Positions 8,256-17,736 are shown, counted from the stretch's first letter. The stretch: 64,000 nucleotides of DNA from Mycolicibacterium frederiksbergense (GCF_012223425.1 NZ_CP038799.1:3038001-3102000); one strand, 5' to 3'. Numbers and translations are program-made. Notes: generated by a model from the letters alone, not told the origin.

Positions 8256-8831
8256 TCAGTCAACGGAGGGTCGAACTCCGTCAGGGGGCCATCCTTCGAG
8301 GCCGTCTTCTAGCGGCACGTGCAAGGACCGCAGCAGCGCTGAGAACAATCTCCAATTCCCGATCGCGGCGACGAGTTCGACGAGGACGGCCGGGTCCCCG
8401 TGCAACGCGCGCTGACACTCAGCCCAGGTTTCATCCGAGATGGTGCCGTCACGCAACGTCTCGTCTGTCGCCGCCAGTACCGCCCGCTCGGCTTCGCCGA
8501 AGTGGCCGGCGTTCTGCCAGTCGCGCACCCCGAGCAGGTCGCGTTCGGGCACATCGAGCAAGCGGGCAACCCTCCAGTGTTGCGTCCACTCATAGACCGA
8601 ATCAGTGACCCAGCCGATTCGCATGATGATCAGCTCCCGTAGCCGCGCATCCAGCGCGCCTTTCCACAGCAACGCCTCCAGCATTCCATGCAATGCGACG
8701 GCTACAGGGGGCTGATGAAGCGCGATCCTGAAAACAGACAGTTCAGCCATGGCGTCCGGAATCCCGCATTGAGCGGCGCGCTCGCGGGCATCTGTCAGGG
8801 CAAGCATGTCAACCCGGCTTTGGCTGCTCAC
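8256..8831 (-). CDS. Carboxymuconolactone decarboxylase-family protein
   Basis: A 191-residue protein of the CMD/AhpD fold. The family core is visible as LDARLRELIIMRIGWVTDSVYEWTQHWRVARLLDVPERDL. In this subgroup the usual C-x-x-C of AhpD is absent (the motif reads S-V-Y-E-W), so a thiol peroxidase role is unlikely. GTG at 8831 is preferred because AAGGA lies five bases upstream, and longer forms run into the alcohol dehydrogenase. It is the third gene of a leftward operon with the dehydrogenase and the thiolase-like gene, and probably takes part in the same aromatic or fatty-acid pathway. Confidence 0.85.
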   Translation of the reverse strand: MSSQSRVDMLALTDARERAAQCGIPDAMAELSVFRIALHQPPVAVALHGMLEALLWKGALDARLRELIIMRIGWVTDSVYEWTQHWRVARLLDVPERDLLGVRDWQNAGHFGEAERAVLAATDETLRDGTISDETWAECQRALHGDPAVLVELVAAIGNWRLFSALLRSLHVPLEDGLEGWPPDGVRPSVD

Positions 8832-8866
8832 GGTGGATCCTTCCGGTTGGGCGCTAGTTGGCGCTG

Positions 8867-9964
8867 TCAGGCGATCGGCACAAAGACGTTGTGCAGAGCG
8901 GGGACCCGGTCCGGCTCGTTGCCGGCCAGAAGGTCGAGCAGCCCGGGCAGGCCGGCGAAACCGGTGATCTCGCGGTGCAATTCTTCGAAGGGCCAACGCC
9001 TAGAGACCAGCAGCTCGATGGCGCTCTGGTAGGCGGGGTAGTCGACCCCCAACGAACCGAAGATGCGTAGTTCCTTGAATACGAGCAGGTCTGGCTCGAA
9101 GCCCGGCGCTCCGCCGCCGCCGCGTGTGCCCGCGACCACCACGCGTCCGCCGGGCTGCGCGAGTGCGACGGCGTCCGCGAATGCGGCTGGCGCCTTCGCG
9201 GTGACGTCGACGACGACATCTGCGAGCCGGCCGGTCGCCATTTGCAGGGCCTGCGCCGGGTCGTCTTCGGTGACGTCGATGGTCAGGTCCACGCCGAACT
9301 GGTGGGCTGCGGCTAGCCGAGTTCGGTCGCGAGGGCCGACCCCGGTCATCGCGACGAATGCCGCTCCGGCCTCCTTGGCGGCTACGGCAGCACAAATCCC
9401 GCGGATCCCTGGTCCGAGGACCGCGACGACGTCGCCCGGGCTTGTCTCGGGCAACATGGCAGCCCATTTGATCCCTGCCCCAAGCGGATTGAACAACGTC
9501 GCGACGATCGGGTCGAGTCCGTCCGGGACCGGCAACGGCATGGAATCGAACGGCAGATGCAGGTGGGTTGCATAGCCTCCCCACAGGCCGGGCGGGATGT
9601 TCACGTCGACGAAGCCGAACATGGTGGCGAGGCCGTTGCTCGAGCACCTGCGATACTCGCCGCGGCCGCACGAGTCGCACTCCCGACACGATCGGAACAC
9701 CTCGACGGCGACTCGCTGACCCACCGAGACGCCCCAACGCTCGCGCGCGGCGTCACCGATTCCCTCGATGACGCCGATGATCTCGTGTCCGGGGATGAAG
9801 GCGAACCCCGTCGGCAGGTGTCCGCTGAACTGCTCGTGGTCGGTTCCGCAGAGCCCGCACGCCTCGATCCGCAGGAGACCGGACTCGTCGTCGATGCGCG
9901 GCACCGGAAGATGCCGCCGTTCAAGGGTGCGCGGCTTGGTCAGCACGAGCGCGTCGGCGTTCAC
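8867..9964 (-). CDS. Zinc-dependent alcohol dehydrogenase (MDR superfamily)
   Basis: A 365-residue medium-chain dehydrogenase from GTG at 9964. The catalytic zinc ligands are Cys39 (GLCGTD) and His60-Glu61 (PGHE). The structural zinc site is Cys93, 96, 99 and 107. A Rossmann motif appears as VLGPGIRG, with Pro in place of a Gly. The GTG start overlaps the TGA of the upstream thiolase-like gene (GTGA), so the two are translationally coupled. It likely oxidises an alcohol or hydroxyacyl substrate with NAD(P). A longer ATG start at 10024 would lie inside the neighbour and is less likely. Confidence 0.9.
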   Translation of the reverse strand: MNADALVLTKPRTLERRHLPVPRIDDESGLLRIEACGLCGTDHEQFSGHLPTGFAFIPGHEIIGVIEGIGDAARERWGVSVGQRVAVEVFRSCRECDSCGRGEYRRCSSNGLATMFGFVDVNIPPGLWGGYATHLHLPFDSMPLPVPDGLDPIVATLFNPLGAGIKWAAMLPETSPGDVVAVLGPGIRGICAAVAAKEAGAAFVAMTGVGPRDRTRLAAAHQFGVDLTIDVTEDDPAQALQMATGRLADVVVDVTAKAPAAFADAVALAQPGGRVVVAGTRGGGGAPGFEPDLLVFKELRIFGSLGVDYPAYQSAIELLVSRRWPFEELHREITGFAGLPGLLDLLAGNEPDRVPALHNVFVPIA

Positions 9965-11454
9965 GACAGTTCGAATTCGACGTGTCCGTCCGCCTGCCGC
10001 ACGGCGACTTGGTGTCCGACGCACATGTCTCGTGACATTGCCACCGCCACCTCGGCATCGTCACTGCGCGCCGCGACGCGGCGGCCGTCGGTCATGCGCG
10101 CGAAAATCGGCACCCAGGAGGGGCCTTGGTCACGGTCGTGCACGACCGTGTATCCATCTATGGTCGCCTCTCCGGATGCGTCGGCGGGAGAAGCGACCGG
10201 GAGGGAGGTGCCGTCGATCGCAGACTGCGCATCGGCCATGTCCGGAGTCTGCCATCCCGTTGGCGGTGGAGTCGCCGACCACAGACCCAGCGAGTGCTTT
10301 GTGATGTACCAGCCCAGTCCGGACACGAGCCCGACGGCGTCCGGGTCGCTCCTGCAGCGTCGCACCATCTCGACGATCGAATGGCTGACATAGTTGTTAC
10401 CCGGCCCTCCGTGGTAGGGCAGTCCGCCGGTCACCGTGAACCCGCGGTCATCCGCCGGGTCGAGATCCAAGGCGTCGATCGCCGCCTCGACCGCGGAAGG
10501 AAAGCAAGAGTAGAAATCAAACCATCTAATGTCGTCGATGTGAAGTCCACTGGCCGCCAATACCGCCTTGCCGGCGGCCCTTATTCCGGCGGAACGACCC
10601 AGATCAGGCCGCTGAACCGGGAAATACACGTCGTTGCATGTGGCCGACGACCACGGGAAGACCCAACGATCACTGGGCACTCCGAGTTCCTCGGCGACTT
10701 CGGCGGCCATGATCACGAAAGCGGCAGCCATATCCACGGCGATGATGCTGTTGAGCAGCTTCGGATACGGCTCGCACACCATCCGGTTAGCCGGGGAGAC
10801 CGTGCTGAGCTCGTCTGCGCTACGGGCACGCGGAAACCAGGCCTGCTCGAGATGTCGGGACGCCTCAACCGTGAACGGAGCCATCAAGTCACCCAGCCAG
10901 CGGCGCTGTTCGTCGAATGTGCGGCCTGATCGGGCCGCGATCGCGGATTCGAAGATCGGGTACACCTCGTGCGGCCAATGTAACCCGGCGCCCACCTCGG
11001 CTTCGCTCAGTCCCGGGCGGGTGTCACCGAGTGACTCGTCCTGTGCTGCGATGGGTTTGGGCTCCAAAAGTGCGCTACCGGATGCGACTTTGCGTGCTGA
11101 CGCGCCGCTTTCCGCTCCGACGATCAGAGCCCCGTCGCTGACGCCGCGCCAAATGCGGCGGCCGAGGACCTCGACCAGATACTGGGGGGTGTTGCCGCCG
11201 ACCGGACAACTGATGCGATGATCCGGCGTCAGCCCAGTCGCTTCGGCAATCCTCGACGCGGGGTTGTCGCGTGGGATCATCAAGATTCCGGGCGTCGCCA
11301 CGGTATCGATGCGATGCCCGATCGCGGCCGAAGCATCATGCAGCGCTCGACGCGCGGCCTCGGCGGCCAAATCGATGGGATCGACGGTGCCTTCACCGCG
11401 ATGTGTCAGTTCACCGACGCCGACGACAACCGGAGTGCGTGGTGGGATGGCCAA
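9961..11454 (-). CDS. Thiolase-superfamily protein (acetyl-CoA acetyltransferase-like)
   Basis: A 497-residue thiolase-fold protein. The N-terminus RTPVVVGVGELTHRGEG, the region ISCPVGGNTPQYLVEVLGRRIWRG, then ALIVGAESGASARK, and the later GGLPYHGGPGNNYVSH match actinobacterial proteins annotated as acetyl-CoA acetyltransferases of the SCP-x type. In VGGNTPQ the position where a canonical thiolase has its nucleophilic Cys is not clearly occupied, so the activity may be non-degradative. It heads a leftward operon with the alcohol dehydrogenase (4-base overlap) and the CMD protein, and diverges from a TetR gene at 11581. Confidence 0.85.
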   Translation of the reverse strand: MAIPPRTPVVVGVGELTHRGEGTVDPIDLAAEAARRALHDASAAIGHRIDTVATPGILMIPRDNPASRIAEATGLTPDHRISCPVGGNTPQYLVEVLGRRIWRGVSDGALIVGAESGASARKVASGSALLEPKPIAAQDESLGDTRPGLSEAEVGAGLHWPHEVYPIFESAIAARSGRTFDEQRRWLGDLMAPFTVEASRHLEQAWFPRARSADELSTVSPANRMVCEPYPKLLNSIIAVDMAAAFVIMAAEVAEELGVPSDRWVFPWSSATCNDVYFPVQRPDLGRSAGIRAAGKAVLAASGLHIDDIRWFDFYSCFPSAVEAAIDALDLDPADDRGFTVTGGLPYHGGPGNNYVSHSIVEMVRRCRSDPDAVGLVSGLGWYITKHSLGLWSATPPPTGWQTPDMADAQSAIDGTSLPVASPADASGEATIDGYTVVHDRDQGPSWVPIFARMTDGRRVAARSDDAEVAVAMSRDMCVGHQVAVRQADGHVEFELS

Positions 11455-11580
11455 CGGTCAGATCACGCTCATCGTCGAGGTCTTCTATGCGACACGACTG
11501 CGATATTGTCACATCCGTTTCCATGCGACAACCGCGGGTGTTCGACAGAGCGGGTCCCTTGACAGGGCATACTCGTACCC

Positions 11581-12228
11581 GTGACGAAGAGATCGTTGCG
11601 GCGGGGCGACGCGACTCCTGGGCGAAACCGCGATATGGCGCGCGATCGCCTACTCGACGCCGCCGAAACGTGCCTGCAAGGCAAGGGGCTGTCGGGCACC
11701 ACGATGGAGGATATCGCCAGGCATGCGGGCGTATCGCGCGCCACGGTCTATCGCTACTTCGCTAGTCGCGAATCCGTCGTATCCGGTGTCATCGTCCGCG
11801 CAGCGGAACGCTACCTGCACCGCACCAGCGGACGGATCTTGGCGCACACCGACTTGGGCTCTGCCATATTGGACTTCGTTGCAGTCACGGTGCGCGCGGC
11901 ACGCCGCGAACCGATAATCGGCATGCTCTTCGCCAGCGACGATGAACTCGCCGGCGTGGGACTGGCCGAGGGAACGTCGGTGGCGCTGTTCGAACTCGTC
12001 GCCGAGTTTCTGCGACCCGTGTTCGCCGCACACTGGCATCAACTCGAAGCCGGCGTTTCGGTCGATGACGCCGCCGAATGGATTTTGCGCATCATCCTCA
12101 GCTTGCTCGCGGTTCGCGGCCCCCGGCACCGCAGCCCCGAAGGAATCGATGCTTTCTTGCGCCGATTCCTGCTTCCCGCGCTACTGGCCGACACTCACAG
12201 TTGCATTGCTGCGACAACTGCGGAGTAG
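11581..12228 (+). CDS. TetR-family transcriptional regulator
   Basis: About 215 residues from GTG at 11581. The helix-turn-helix is GTTMEDIARHAGVSRATVYRYFASRES near residues 40-65. It diverges from the thiolase-led operon; in the 126-base gap the octamer ATGCGACA occurs twice (11487 and 11523), which may be half-sites. The thioesterase and hydrolase genes follow on the same strand with short gaps and may be co-transcribed. It is likely the local repressor of one or both directions. Confidence 0.88.
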   Translation: MTKRSLRRGDATPGRNRDMARDRLLDAAETCLQGKGLSGTTMEDIARHAGVSRATVYRYFASRESVVSGVIVRAAERYLHRTSGRILAHTDLGSAILDFVAVTVRAARREPIIGMLFASDDELAGVGLAEGTSVALFELVAEFLRPVFAAHWHQLEAGVSVDDAAEWILRIILSLLAVRGPRHRSPEGIDAFLRRFLLPALLADTHSCIAATTAE

Positions 12229-12276
12229 TGTCTCAGCGATGGCATCGGTATCGCTGAACGAAACGAGGCGCTGACC

Positions 12277-12711
12277 ATGGACTTCCCCCAGTTCAACAAG
12301 CAAATAGCCGAGGAGCTCCAGCACGCGGGGGGAACCTCGGGAGGGCTCGCCAAGTACTTGGACTTCCGCCACATCGAGTTCTCCGCCGGGAGACTGGTAG
12401 TGGAAATGGACGCCCGAGCCGATTTGTTGACTCCTTTCGGCACTCTGCATGGCGGATGCCTGTCAGCGATGGTCGACCACTGCTTGGGCGTGGTGTTCTA
12501 TCCGGTGATCCCACCTGGGTCATGGGTGGCCACAACCGAATTCAAACTGAACCTCCTACGTCCGGTGTCCAGTGGAGTCTGCGTTGCGGTCGCCGACATC
12601 ATCGCGCTGGGGAAGCGTAGCGGCGTCGCCAGGATCGACATCACCAATACGGGACGCCCGGTATGCGCCGCACAGGGAACAGTGACCGTCGTCGCCCAGA
12701 GCGCCTCGTGA
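12277..12711 (+). CDS. PaaI-type hotdog-fold thioesterase
   Basis: A 144-residue single-hotdog protein. The family motif is FGTLHGGCLSAMVDHCLGVVFYP, the H-G-G-x-(8)-D pattern of PaaI thioesterases, followed by TTEFKLNLLRPV. These enzymes release free acids from acyl- or aryl-CoA. ATG at 12277 follows TetR by 48 bases and precedes an alpha/beta hydrolase by 52 bases, so a regulator-thioesterase-hydrolase unit is likely. Confidence 0.9.
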   Translation: MDFPQFNKQIAEELQHAGGTSGGLAKYLDFRHIEFSAGRLVVEMDARADLLTPFGTLHGGCLSAMVDHCLGVVFYPVIPPGSWVATTEFKLNLLRPVSSGVCVAVADIIALGKRSGVARIDITNTGRPVCAAQGTVTVVAQSAS

Positions 12712-12763
12712 TCCGGTCGCGGAACGAGAACGCTGCCCAAGGCGACCATCGAGGACACAGCAA

Positions 12764-13663
12764 ATGACCTCAACGTTCGAGCGCGTCCGCAACGAAGACG
12801 GAACCGCCCTTGCAGCCGATGTCTACCGACACGAATCCGCCCGCGCGGTCGTCATACTGCTGCACGGCGGTGGACAGAACCGCCATGCCTGGGCGACTAC
12901 CGCGCGCCGCTTACACGCGCGCGGGTATACCGTCGTCGCTTACGACGCCCGCGGTCACGGCGACAGCGAGTGGGACCCCGATGGTCGATACGATCTCGAC
13001 CGACTTGCATCCGACCTGCTGTCGATTCGCCGATATGCCAGCGATGGCCGCCCGCCAGCTGTCGTTGGCGCATCCTTGGGCGGCATGACGGTGTTGGGAA
13101 CGCATTTGGTGGCGCCTGCCGATCTGTGGGGAGCCGTCGTACTGGTCGACATAACTCCGCGAATGGAGTTTCACGGAGCACGCCGCGTCGTGTCTTTCAT
13201 GGGCGCCCATCCCGACGGATTCGATACGCTCGACGCGGCCGCGGACGTCATTGCCCAGTACAACCGGCATCGCGCTCGGCCCAAGAACTTGGACGGTCTC
13301 CGAAAGGTCTTGCAGCAGCGCGACGACGGTCGGTGGATCTGGCGATGGGATCCGGCGTTCATAGCTTCCAACTTCGAGTTCCTGCAGGGCGACCCAGCAA
13401 CTGGTGCCAAAGAATTCGGCGCCATAAGCGACCTTCTCATCGAAGGGGCCCGCCGCGTGCGAGCACCAACGCTTCTCATTCGCGGCGTTCACTCCGACGT
13501 GACGTCGCAGCAGTCGGTCGAGGAGTTCCTCGAAGTCGTACCGCACGCCGAGGCTGTCGACGTTTCGGGCACGGGCCACATGGTTGCGGGCGACGACAAC
13601 GACGCCTTCACTTCGGCAGTCGCAGATTTTCTCGACCGCACGCTGAACGACTCGTCGGACTGA
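12764..13663 (+). CDS. Alpha/beta-fold hydrolase
   Basis: A 299-residue alpha/beta hydrolase. HGGG near residue 30 is the oxyanion-hole segment, AYDARGHGDSEWDP is characteristic of the fold, and the nucleophile elbow is G-A-S-L-G (VVGASLGG). The acid is probably in the LIRGVHSDVTS region and the catalytic His in SGTGHMVAGD near the C-terminus. It resembles epoxide hydrolase, haloperoxidase or C-C hydrolase relatives; esters or ring-cleavage products are plausible substrates. It is the last gene of the TetR-thioesterase-hydrolase unit. Confidence 0.88.
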   Translation: MTSTFERVRNEDGTALAADVYRHESARAVVILLHGGGQNRHAWATTARRLHARGYTVVAYDARGHGDSEWDPDGRYDLDRLASDLLSIRRYASDGRPPAVVGASLGGMTVLGTHLVAPADLWGAVVLVDITPRMEFHGARRVVSFMGAHPDGFDTLDAAADVIAQYNRHRARPKNLDGLRKVLQQRDDGRWIWRWDPAFIASNFEFLQGDPATGAKEFGAISDLLIEGARRVRAPTLLIRGVHSDVTSQQSVEEFLEVVPHAEAVDVSGTGHMVAGDDNDAFTSAVADFLDRTLNDSSD

Positions 13664-14084
13664 GCGTCTTTCAGGGCCCTGCGATGGCCGCGGCCCGGCC
13701 ACTCTGGTTCGTTGTCGAGGTGTCAGAACTACCTCCATGAACGGAACCCCGGCGGCGCAGTATCGGCGCATCCGAAGGCAGCGATGCCAAACCGTATGGT
13801 TCGACCATCGCCTGGGCCGAATTATCATTCGAACCGAAGCATTTTGCTGGTGGGCGCTGTCCAGGTCGGATCGAGCGGTCGGAGTTCTCCGAACCAGTGC
13901 CCGCACACCTTGACGAACACACCCGCCGCCGGGGCGACCCGGATCAGATCGGCGCTGCTGTTGGGATCTTGGAGTCAGTCGACGGCCGGGGGCGAGTCCA
14001 GAGGACAGCCTACTGCTATCCAGGCTTCAGCTTCGGTATGCGGGAGGCGGGCGGGCATATCCGGCGCCCGATTCGACCACCTCG
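13664..14084. other. Non-coding stretch after the hydrolase gene
   Basis: About 420 bases in which no reading frame has a credible start, composition and family resemblance. Frames of 80-155 codons are open on both strands but translate to low-information Arg/Ser/Pro-rich sequence. A short putative gene follows at 14085-14249 on the minus strand; 14250-14447 is the upstream region of the PucR-type gene. Confidence 0.5.
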
Positions 14085-14249
14085 TCAGAGCGGCGGGCGT
14101 TCCTTCGCATGAGCAGTTCCGGAAACTTCGTGGCCGAAACGATCGAGAAAGTCGTCTATTGCGGCCAGGGCGGTGCTGATCGTTCCTCGCAATGGGGCTG
14201 CTCCGGCCGCGAAGGCCGCAAACAAGGTTATTGCGAGCAGACAACTCAT
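14085..14249 (-). CDS. Putative 54-residue signal-peptide or small membrane protein
   Basis: A short minus-strand frame with a strong upstream ribosome-binding site (AAGGCGGAGG a few bases before ATG at 14249). The product begins MSCLLAITLFAAFAAGAAP, which looks like a signal peptide or single membrane segment. A short hydrophilic tail with IDDFLDRFGHEVSG follows and ends KERPPL. The hydrophobic N-terminus and good ribosome-binding site make it more than a random frame. No family is recognised and it lies alone, opposite the PucR-type gene. Confidence 0.4.
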   Translation of the reverse strand: MSCLLAITLFAAFAAGAAPLRGTISTALAAIDDFLDRFGHEVSGTAHAKERPPL

Positions 14250-14447
14250 GCCTCCGCCTTCCTCTTCACGCGCATCCGTTCGCCGTGGCCCACAGCAATG
14301 CCTCGTTCGGCTGCTGAAATGGTAAAACGTGGCTCACCGCTCCTTAACAGCGTAGATACCCGGATCCGCGATCGGTATGTCTCGAAGGGTCGAACCTGCG
14401 GGCGTCTGTTGTCTCGCAAAGACAAGTAATCGAGTACGGTCGCAGCT

Positions 14448-15740
14448 GTGCTTGATTCATCCGAAGTTCAAGACACCCCCGGTCACGCGGTTCATCACCT
14501 ATTCCGAGACCTCGGCGACCTCGTCAGAGAATTGCCCGAGTCCATACATGGCCTTCTGATTGAGCAAGTTGCCGAACTCGCTGCCGATCAACAGCTCAAA
14601 GAGCTACTGAGTGACACCGTCGCCGCGAACGTAGACACTTGGTTCTCCGTCGTCCGTCACTCGATCCCGTTCGACCGCATGGAGTCACCGACGGCCGCCC
14701 TTGAACACGCCCGGAGGATGGCGCAACGCGAGGTACCCGTCAACGCGCTGCTGCGGGCATACAGGCTCGGGCACCAGTATGGATTGAACCTCATCATCGC
14801 TGGCCTTCGGAGCGCGGACCTACCGCCCGAGGAGAAATTGGCGCTCATTGAACACATCACCCGTGTGTCTTTCCGCTACATCGACTGGATGTCTGAGCAG
14901 GTCTTGGAGACATATCAGACTGAACGCGCGGAGTGGGACGAGCGCCGACGAAGTTTGCGTGCACAAGCCATTCGAGACATCCTCAACGGACGCGACGTAG
15001 ACCTGACCGAAGCGTCGTCGGCTATGAGGTACTTCTTGGGCGCAACGCATGTGGCTCTCATGGTATGGCTCGACCGAGATGCGGGCGCCGACACCGACGA
15101 GTTCATCGCCATGGAGCGCTTCATGCAACACGCGGTCTCCGCCACTGGAGCGAAGCAATCGGTCTACTTCTCCATCGACCGCCTCGTCGGATGCGCATGG
15201 ATGACGGTTCACCGCCCGTCGGACTATTTATCGCAGCTGCGCGACTTCGTCCGGGCTCAACCTGACGGCCCAAGACTTTCCGTCGGTGAACCACTTCCGG
15301 GGATTGAAGGCTTCCGCCGCACCTACCGACAGGCTGAGCAGGCCCGTGTGGTCGCGGTGGCAGCCGACGGCTCCTCACGGCACCGGATCGTCGCTGCACG
15401 AGATCCCGGTGTGGCCCTGGCCTCGATGCTGATGACCGATGACGCGACTCTGAAGGAATGGATTTACGATGTGCTGGGCCCGTTGGCTCAGAACACTGCA
15501 TCGGACCAGCGTCTACGAGACACGTTGAGGGTGTTCTTGCGTGCCGGTTCCAGCTTCAAAGCCGCCGCCAACGAATTGCAGATACACGCCAATACCGTCA
15601 AGTATCGCGTAAATCGAGCACTCGAGCGCCGCGGTCGCCCGATCGCCGCGGAACGATTAGACGTCGAGGTCGCCCTACTGATGTGCTATTGGCTCGGCGA
15701 AGTAGCACTGAACCCAACACAAGCCTTGGGGCGGTCCTAG
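14448..15740 (+). CDS. PucR/CdaR-type helix-turn-helix regulator
   Basis: A 430-residue regulator from GTG at 14448. The helical N-terminal domain (about 40-160, with FDRMESPTAALEHARRMAQREVPVNALLRAYRLGHQ) resembles RsbRD-type sensor domains. A middle GGDEF-like domain follows (about 180-310). The C-terminal PucR helix-turn-helix is FLRAGSSFKAAANELQIHANTVKYRVNRALE. Such proteins sense metabolites and activate nearby catabolic operons. No operon follows directly on the same strand, since the IS1380-like element lies 320 bases downstream, so its targets are unclear. Confidence 0.88.
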   Translation: MLDSSEVQDTPGHAVHHLFRDLGDLVRELPESIHGLLIEQVAELAADQQLKELLSDTVAANVDTWFSVVRHSIPFDRMESPTAALEHARRMAQREVPVNALLRAYRLGHQYGLNLIIAGLRSADLPPEEKLALIEHITRVSFRYIDWMSEQVLETYQTERAEWDERRRSLRAQAIRDILNGRDVDLTEASSAMRYFLGATHVALMVWLDRDAGADTDEFIAMERFMQHAVSATGAKQSVYFSIDRLVGCAWMTVHRPSDYLSQLRDFVRAQPDGPRLSVGEPLPGIEGFRRTYRQAEQARVVAVAADGSSRHRIVAARDPGVALASMLMTDDATLKEWIYDVLGPLAQNTASDQRLRDTLRVFLRAGSSFKAAANELQIHANTVKYRVNRALERRGRPIAAERLDVEVALLMCYWLGEVALNPTQALGRS

Positions 15741-16057
15741 TCGTTCGTGTCCCGCGAACGCCCTTGCTGCGTAACTGTGCCGTCTACTGACGAACACGCC
15801 GAATCTGAGGATGGTCAGCGCGACGATCCGGCGCCGCCCGGCCTGATAATCCGAGTTCGATTCATGTTTCGACGCTGCCGCGGGGCTCTGCTGCGGGCAG
15901 GCTGATCGAGTGGAGTCGTCGATCGCCGCCGTACGGAGCTGAAGCAACCCATTCACCGAAGCTCATCGACGTCAGACACGCTCAAGCACCCATCGCGCAA
16001 GGCGACAGGCGAGTCGTGGCGCAGGTTGCGACTTGTCGGCCCAGACAACCAGGAGGC
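15741..16057. other. Non-coding stretch before the IS1380-like element
   Basis: About 317 bases between the PucR-type gene and the left end of the insertion sequence. I see no RNA gene, repeat or supportable reading frame. It is the left target flank, ending in the ATAAG target duplicate at 16058-16062. Confidence 0.5.
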
Positions 16058-16062
16058 ATAAG

Positions 16063-16083
16063 CCTTGATCCACCGATGAGCTG
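16063..16083 (+). repeat. Left terminal inverted repeat of the IS1380-like element
   Basis: It begins CCTTGATCCACCGATGA and pairs with the right end at 17694-17714; only positions 4, 18 and 19 of the 21 differ. It is preceded by ATAAG. Confidence 0.8.
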
Positions 16084-16198
16084 TCGTGGCTGAGGCTGGA
16101 ATGGTTTGGTGGTCGCTTGCTGGCTGTGAGCAGGGGGTATCGGCTGGTCTGTCCAGCTTTTTCCTGTGTGCTCCGGTCGTGGCCTTTCGGCGGATTGG

Positions 16199-17640
16199 TC
16201 AGGTGGGGGCGGTTGCTGGCGGGCTGTGGCCGATGGTGTTGCGCCACAATCGGAGCCAGTGCGTCGCCCACGGCCAGTGGGCTGGTAGGTGCAGGATGGG
16301 TCGGCGTTGGGGGCGGGCCAGTCGGGCCGGGATGGTGATGAGGCGTCGGCGCAGGGTGGCGCCGCGAGCCACCGCGTGTGCACCGCCGGCCAGGATGCCG
16401 GCGGCGCGCTGCAGGTTGTGGGCGATGGCCGCGCACAGTATCCAGGCAGAGTTCGCCCCGAAACGTCCCGAGGGCATGTGGGCCAGGGGTCCGTCGATGA
16501 GGTCGGCGAACACGGTTTCGATGATCGCGTGGCGGCGGTGAGTGATGTCAGCGACGTCGACGGGTTCGTCGGTGTCGGTGAAGAACGGGTGATATCGCCA
16601 GACCGGGAACAGGGCGTCGGGGTATCGGGCGTCTTTGACCCGGCGCACGATCAACCGTGCCGTGATCGGAGTCTTCGTGGAACTGAAAGCGGTGCAGGTG
16701 GTTTCGGCGACTTCGGCATCGGAGATCCAGGCACCGGTGTCGGGATCGCGGCGGGATAGCACACCGGGATCCACGCGGTGTCATTGATGTCGGCGATGGC
16801 CGCGACGACTGCGGCGGTCTTGGTCAGCACCAGCGAGAACCGGGCACCGGCGCGGCGGCAGGCGGTGACCACGCTGCTGTTGCCGTAGGCCGAGTCGCCG
16901 CGCACCAGGATGCGCCCGGTGACACCGGCGCCGCGGGCGGTGGCGACGGCTTGGGCGATCATGCGGGCCGCGCCTTTGCCCGAGTTGGTCTTGCCCGCCC
17001 GCAGTCGTGCTCCGGTGATCACCGGAGCGCAGTGTTCGGTGCTGATGGTGGTCACCAACGGGGAAAGACCCTTGCGCAGGATCTGCTTGCCGGCGATTTT
17101 GGTGTGGCCGTAGCTCGCACCTTGTTTGGCCTGGCCGTAGACCGGGCGCAGCAGTGAGTCGATGTCGATGAACACCCGCCCGTCGGCGCCGGGCAACAGA
17201 TCGACACGCTCGCACAGAGCGCCCACGTGCTCACTGAGCACCGACTCCAGTTGCCGGGCATGGCCGAAGGTGAACTCCCGCAACAAGGTTCCGATGGTCG
17301 ACGGGGCGTACACCTCGCCGAACAGGGTCTTCATCCCGCCGCTACGAACTACGTCGAGGTCGTCGATGCTGTCCGCGCCGGTGCACATCCCGGCGATCAG
17401 CGTGGTCAGCTTCGGCGACGGATTGGCCGCACCGGACTTGACCCGCTCGCAGCTGAACCGAACTTTGTCGGCCAATGACGATGACAGTCCGGTCTGCTCG
17501 GCAAGGGCCATCACCGGTACCAGGCCTGCGCACGACACCAGACGCTCATCATCGAAGACCGCCGACGATGCGGCGAACCTATGGGACACTTGCACCGGAA
17601 GTGCCTTTCCGAGTTGTGCCGATAAGTGCGTAGAGAACAC
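16199..17640 (-). pseudogene. IS1380-family transposase, frameshifted
   Basis: The first part (17640 down to about 16750) has the family's N-terminal and catalytic features: DGRVFIDIDSLLRPVYGQAKQGASYGHTKIAGKQ and ILVRGDSAYGNSSVV. The second part continues in another frame with DPDTGAWISDAEVAETT, then a typical YPDALFPVWRYHPFFTDTD and a C-terminal IETVFADLIDGPLAH segment. The two pieces adjoin near 16745-16760 (around ATCCCGACACC), so a single-base indel explains the break. It could be decay, a base-calling error or programmed frameshifting; I saw no obvious slippery run there. The start is GTG at 17640. Confidence 0.8.
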
Positions 17641-17693
17641 TCATCATCGCAGCTCAGAGGGCACTTTCCTCATTCCGACACCCCACGACCAGC

Positions 17694-17714
17694 CAATTCA
17701 TCGGTGGATCGAGG
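17694..17714 (-). repeat. Right terminal inverted repeat of the IS1380-like element
   Basis: Its reverse complement begins CCTCGATCCACCGATGA, mirroring the left end. It is followed directly by ATAAG at 17715-17719, the second copy of the target duplication. Confidence 0.8.
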
Positions 17715-17736
17715 ATAAGAACATCCGACAAGTGGC

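Larger units (their letters stand above)
16063..17714 (-). mobile_element. IS1380-family-like insertion sequence with both ends and a 5-bp target duplication
   Basis: The element is 1652 bases long. Its 21-bp terminal inverted repeats (16063-16083 and 17694-17714) match at 18 positions and share GATCCACCGATGA. Both ends are flanked directly by ATAAG (16058-16062 and 17715-17719), a target duplication that marks the boundaries. It carries a single transposase frame on the minus strand, interrupted by a frameshift. It lies downstream of fadD and breaks no recognisable gene. Confidence 0.85.

Noticed and set aside
9557..10393. Plus-strand frames over the alcohol dehydrogenase and thiolase-like genes
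   Set aside because: They are antisense frames over well-supported enzymes and lack domain features.
13712..14179. A 155-codon plus-strand frame after the alpha/beta hydrolase
   Set aside because: Low-information composition, no good ribosome-binding site and no family resemblance; the opposite-strand 54-codon frame is more plausible.
16700..16800. Programmed frameshift in the IS1380-like transposase
   Set aside because: No slippery heptamer or downstream structure is obvious at the joint and single-frame transposases are usual in this family, so decay or error is more likely; left open in the findings.
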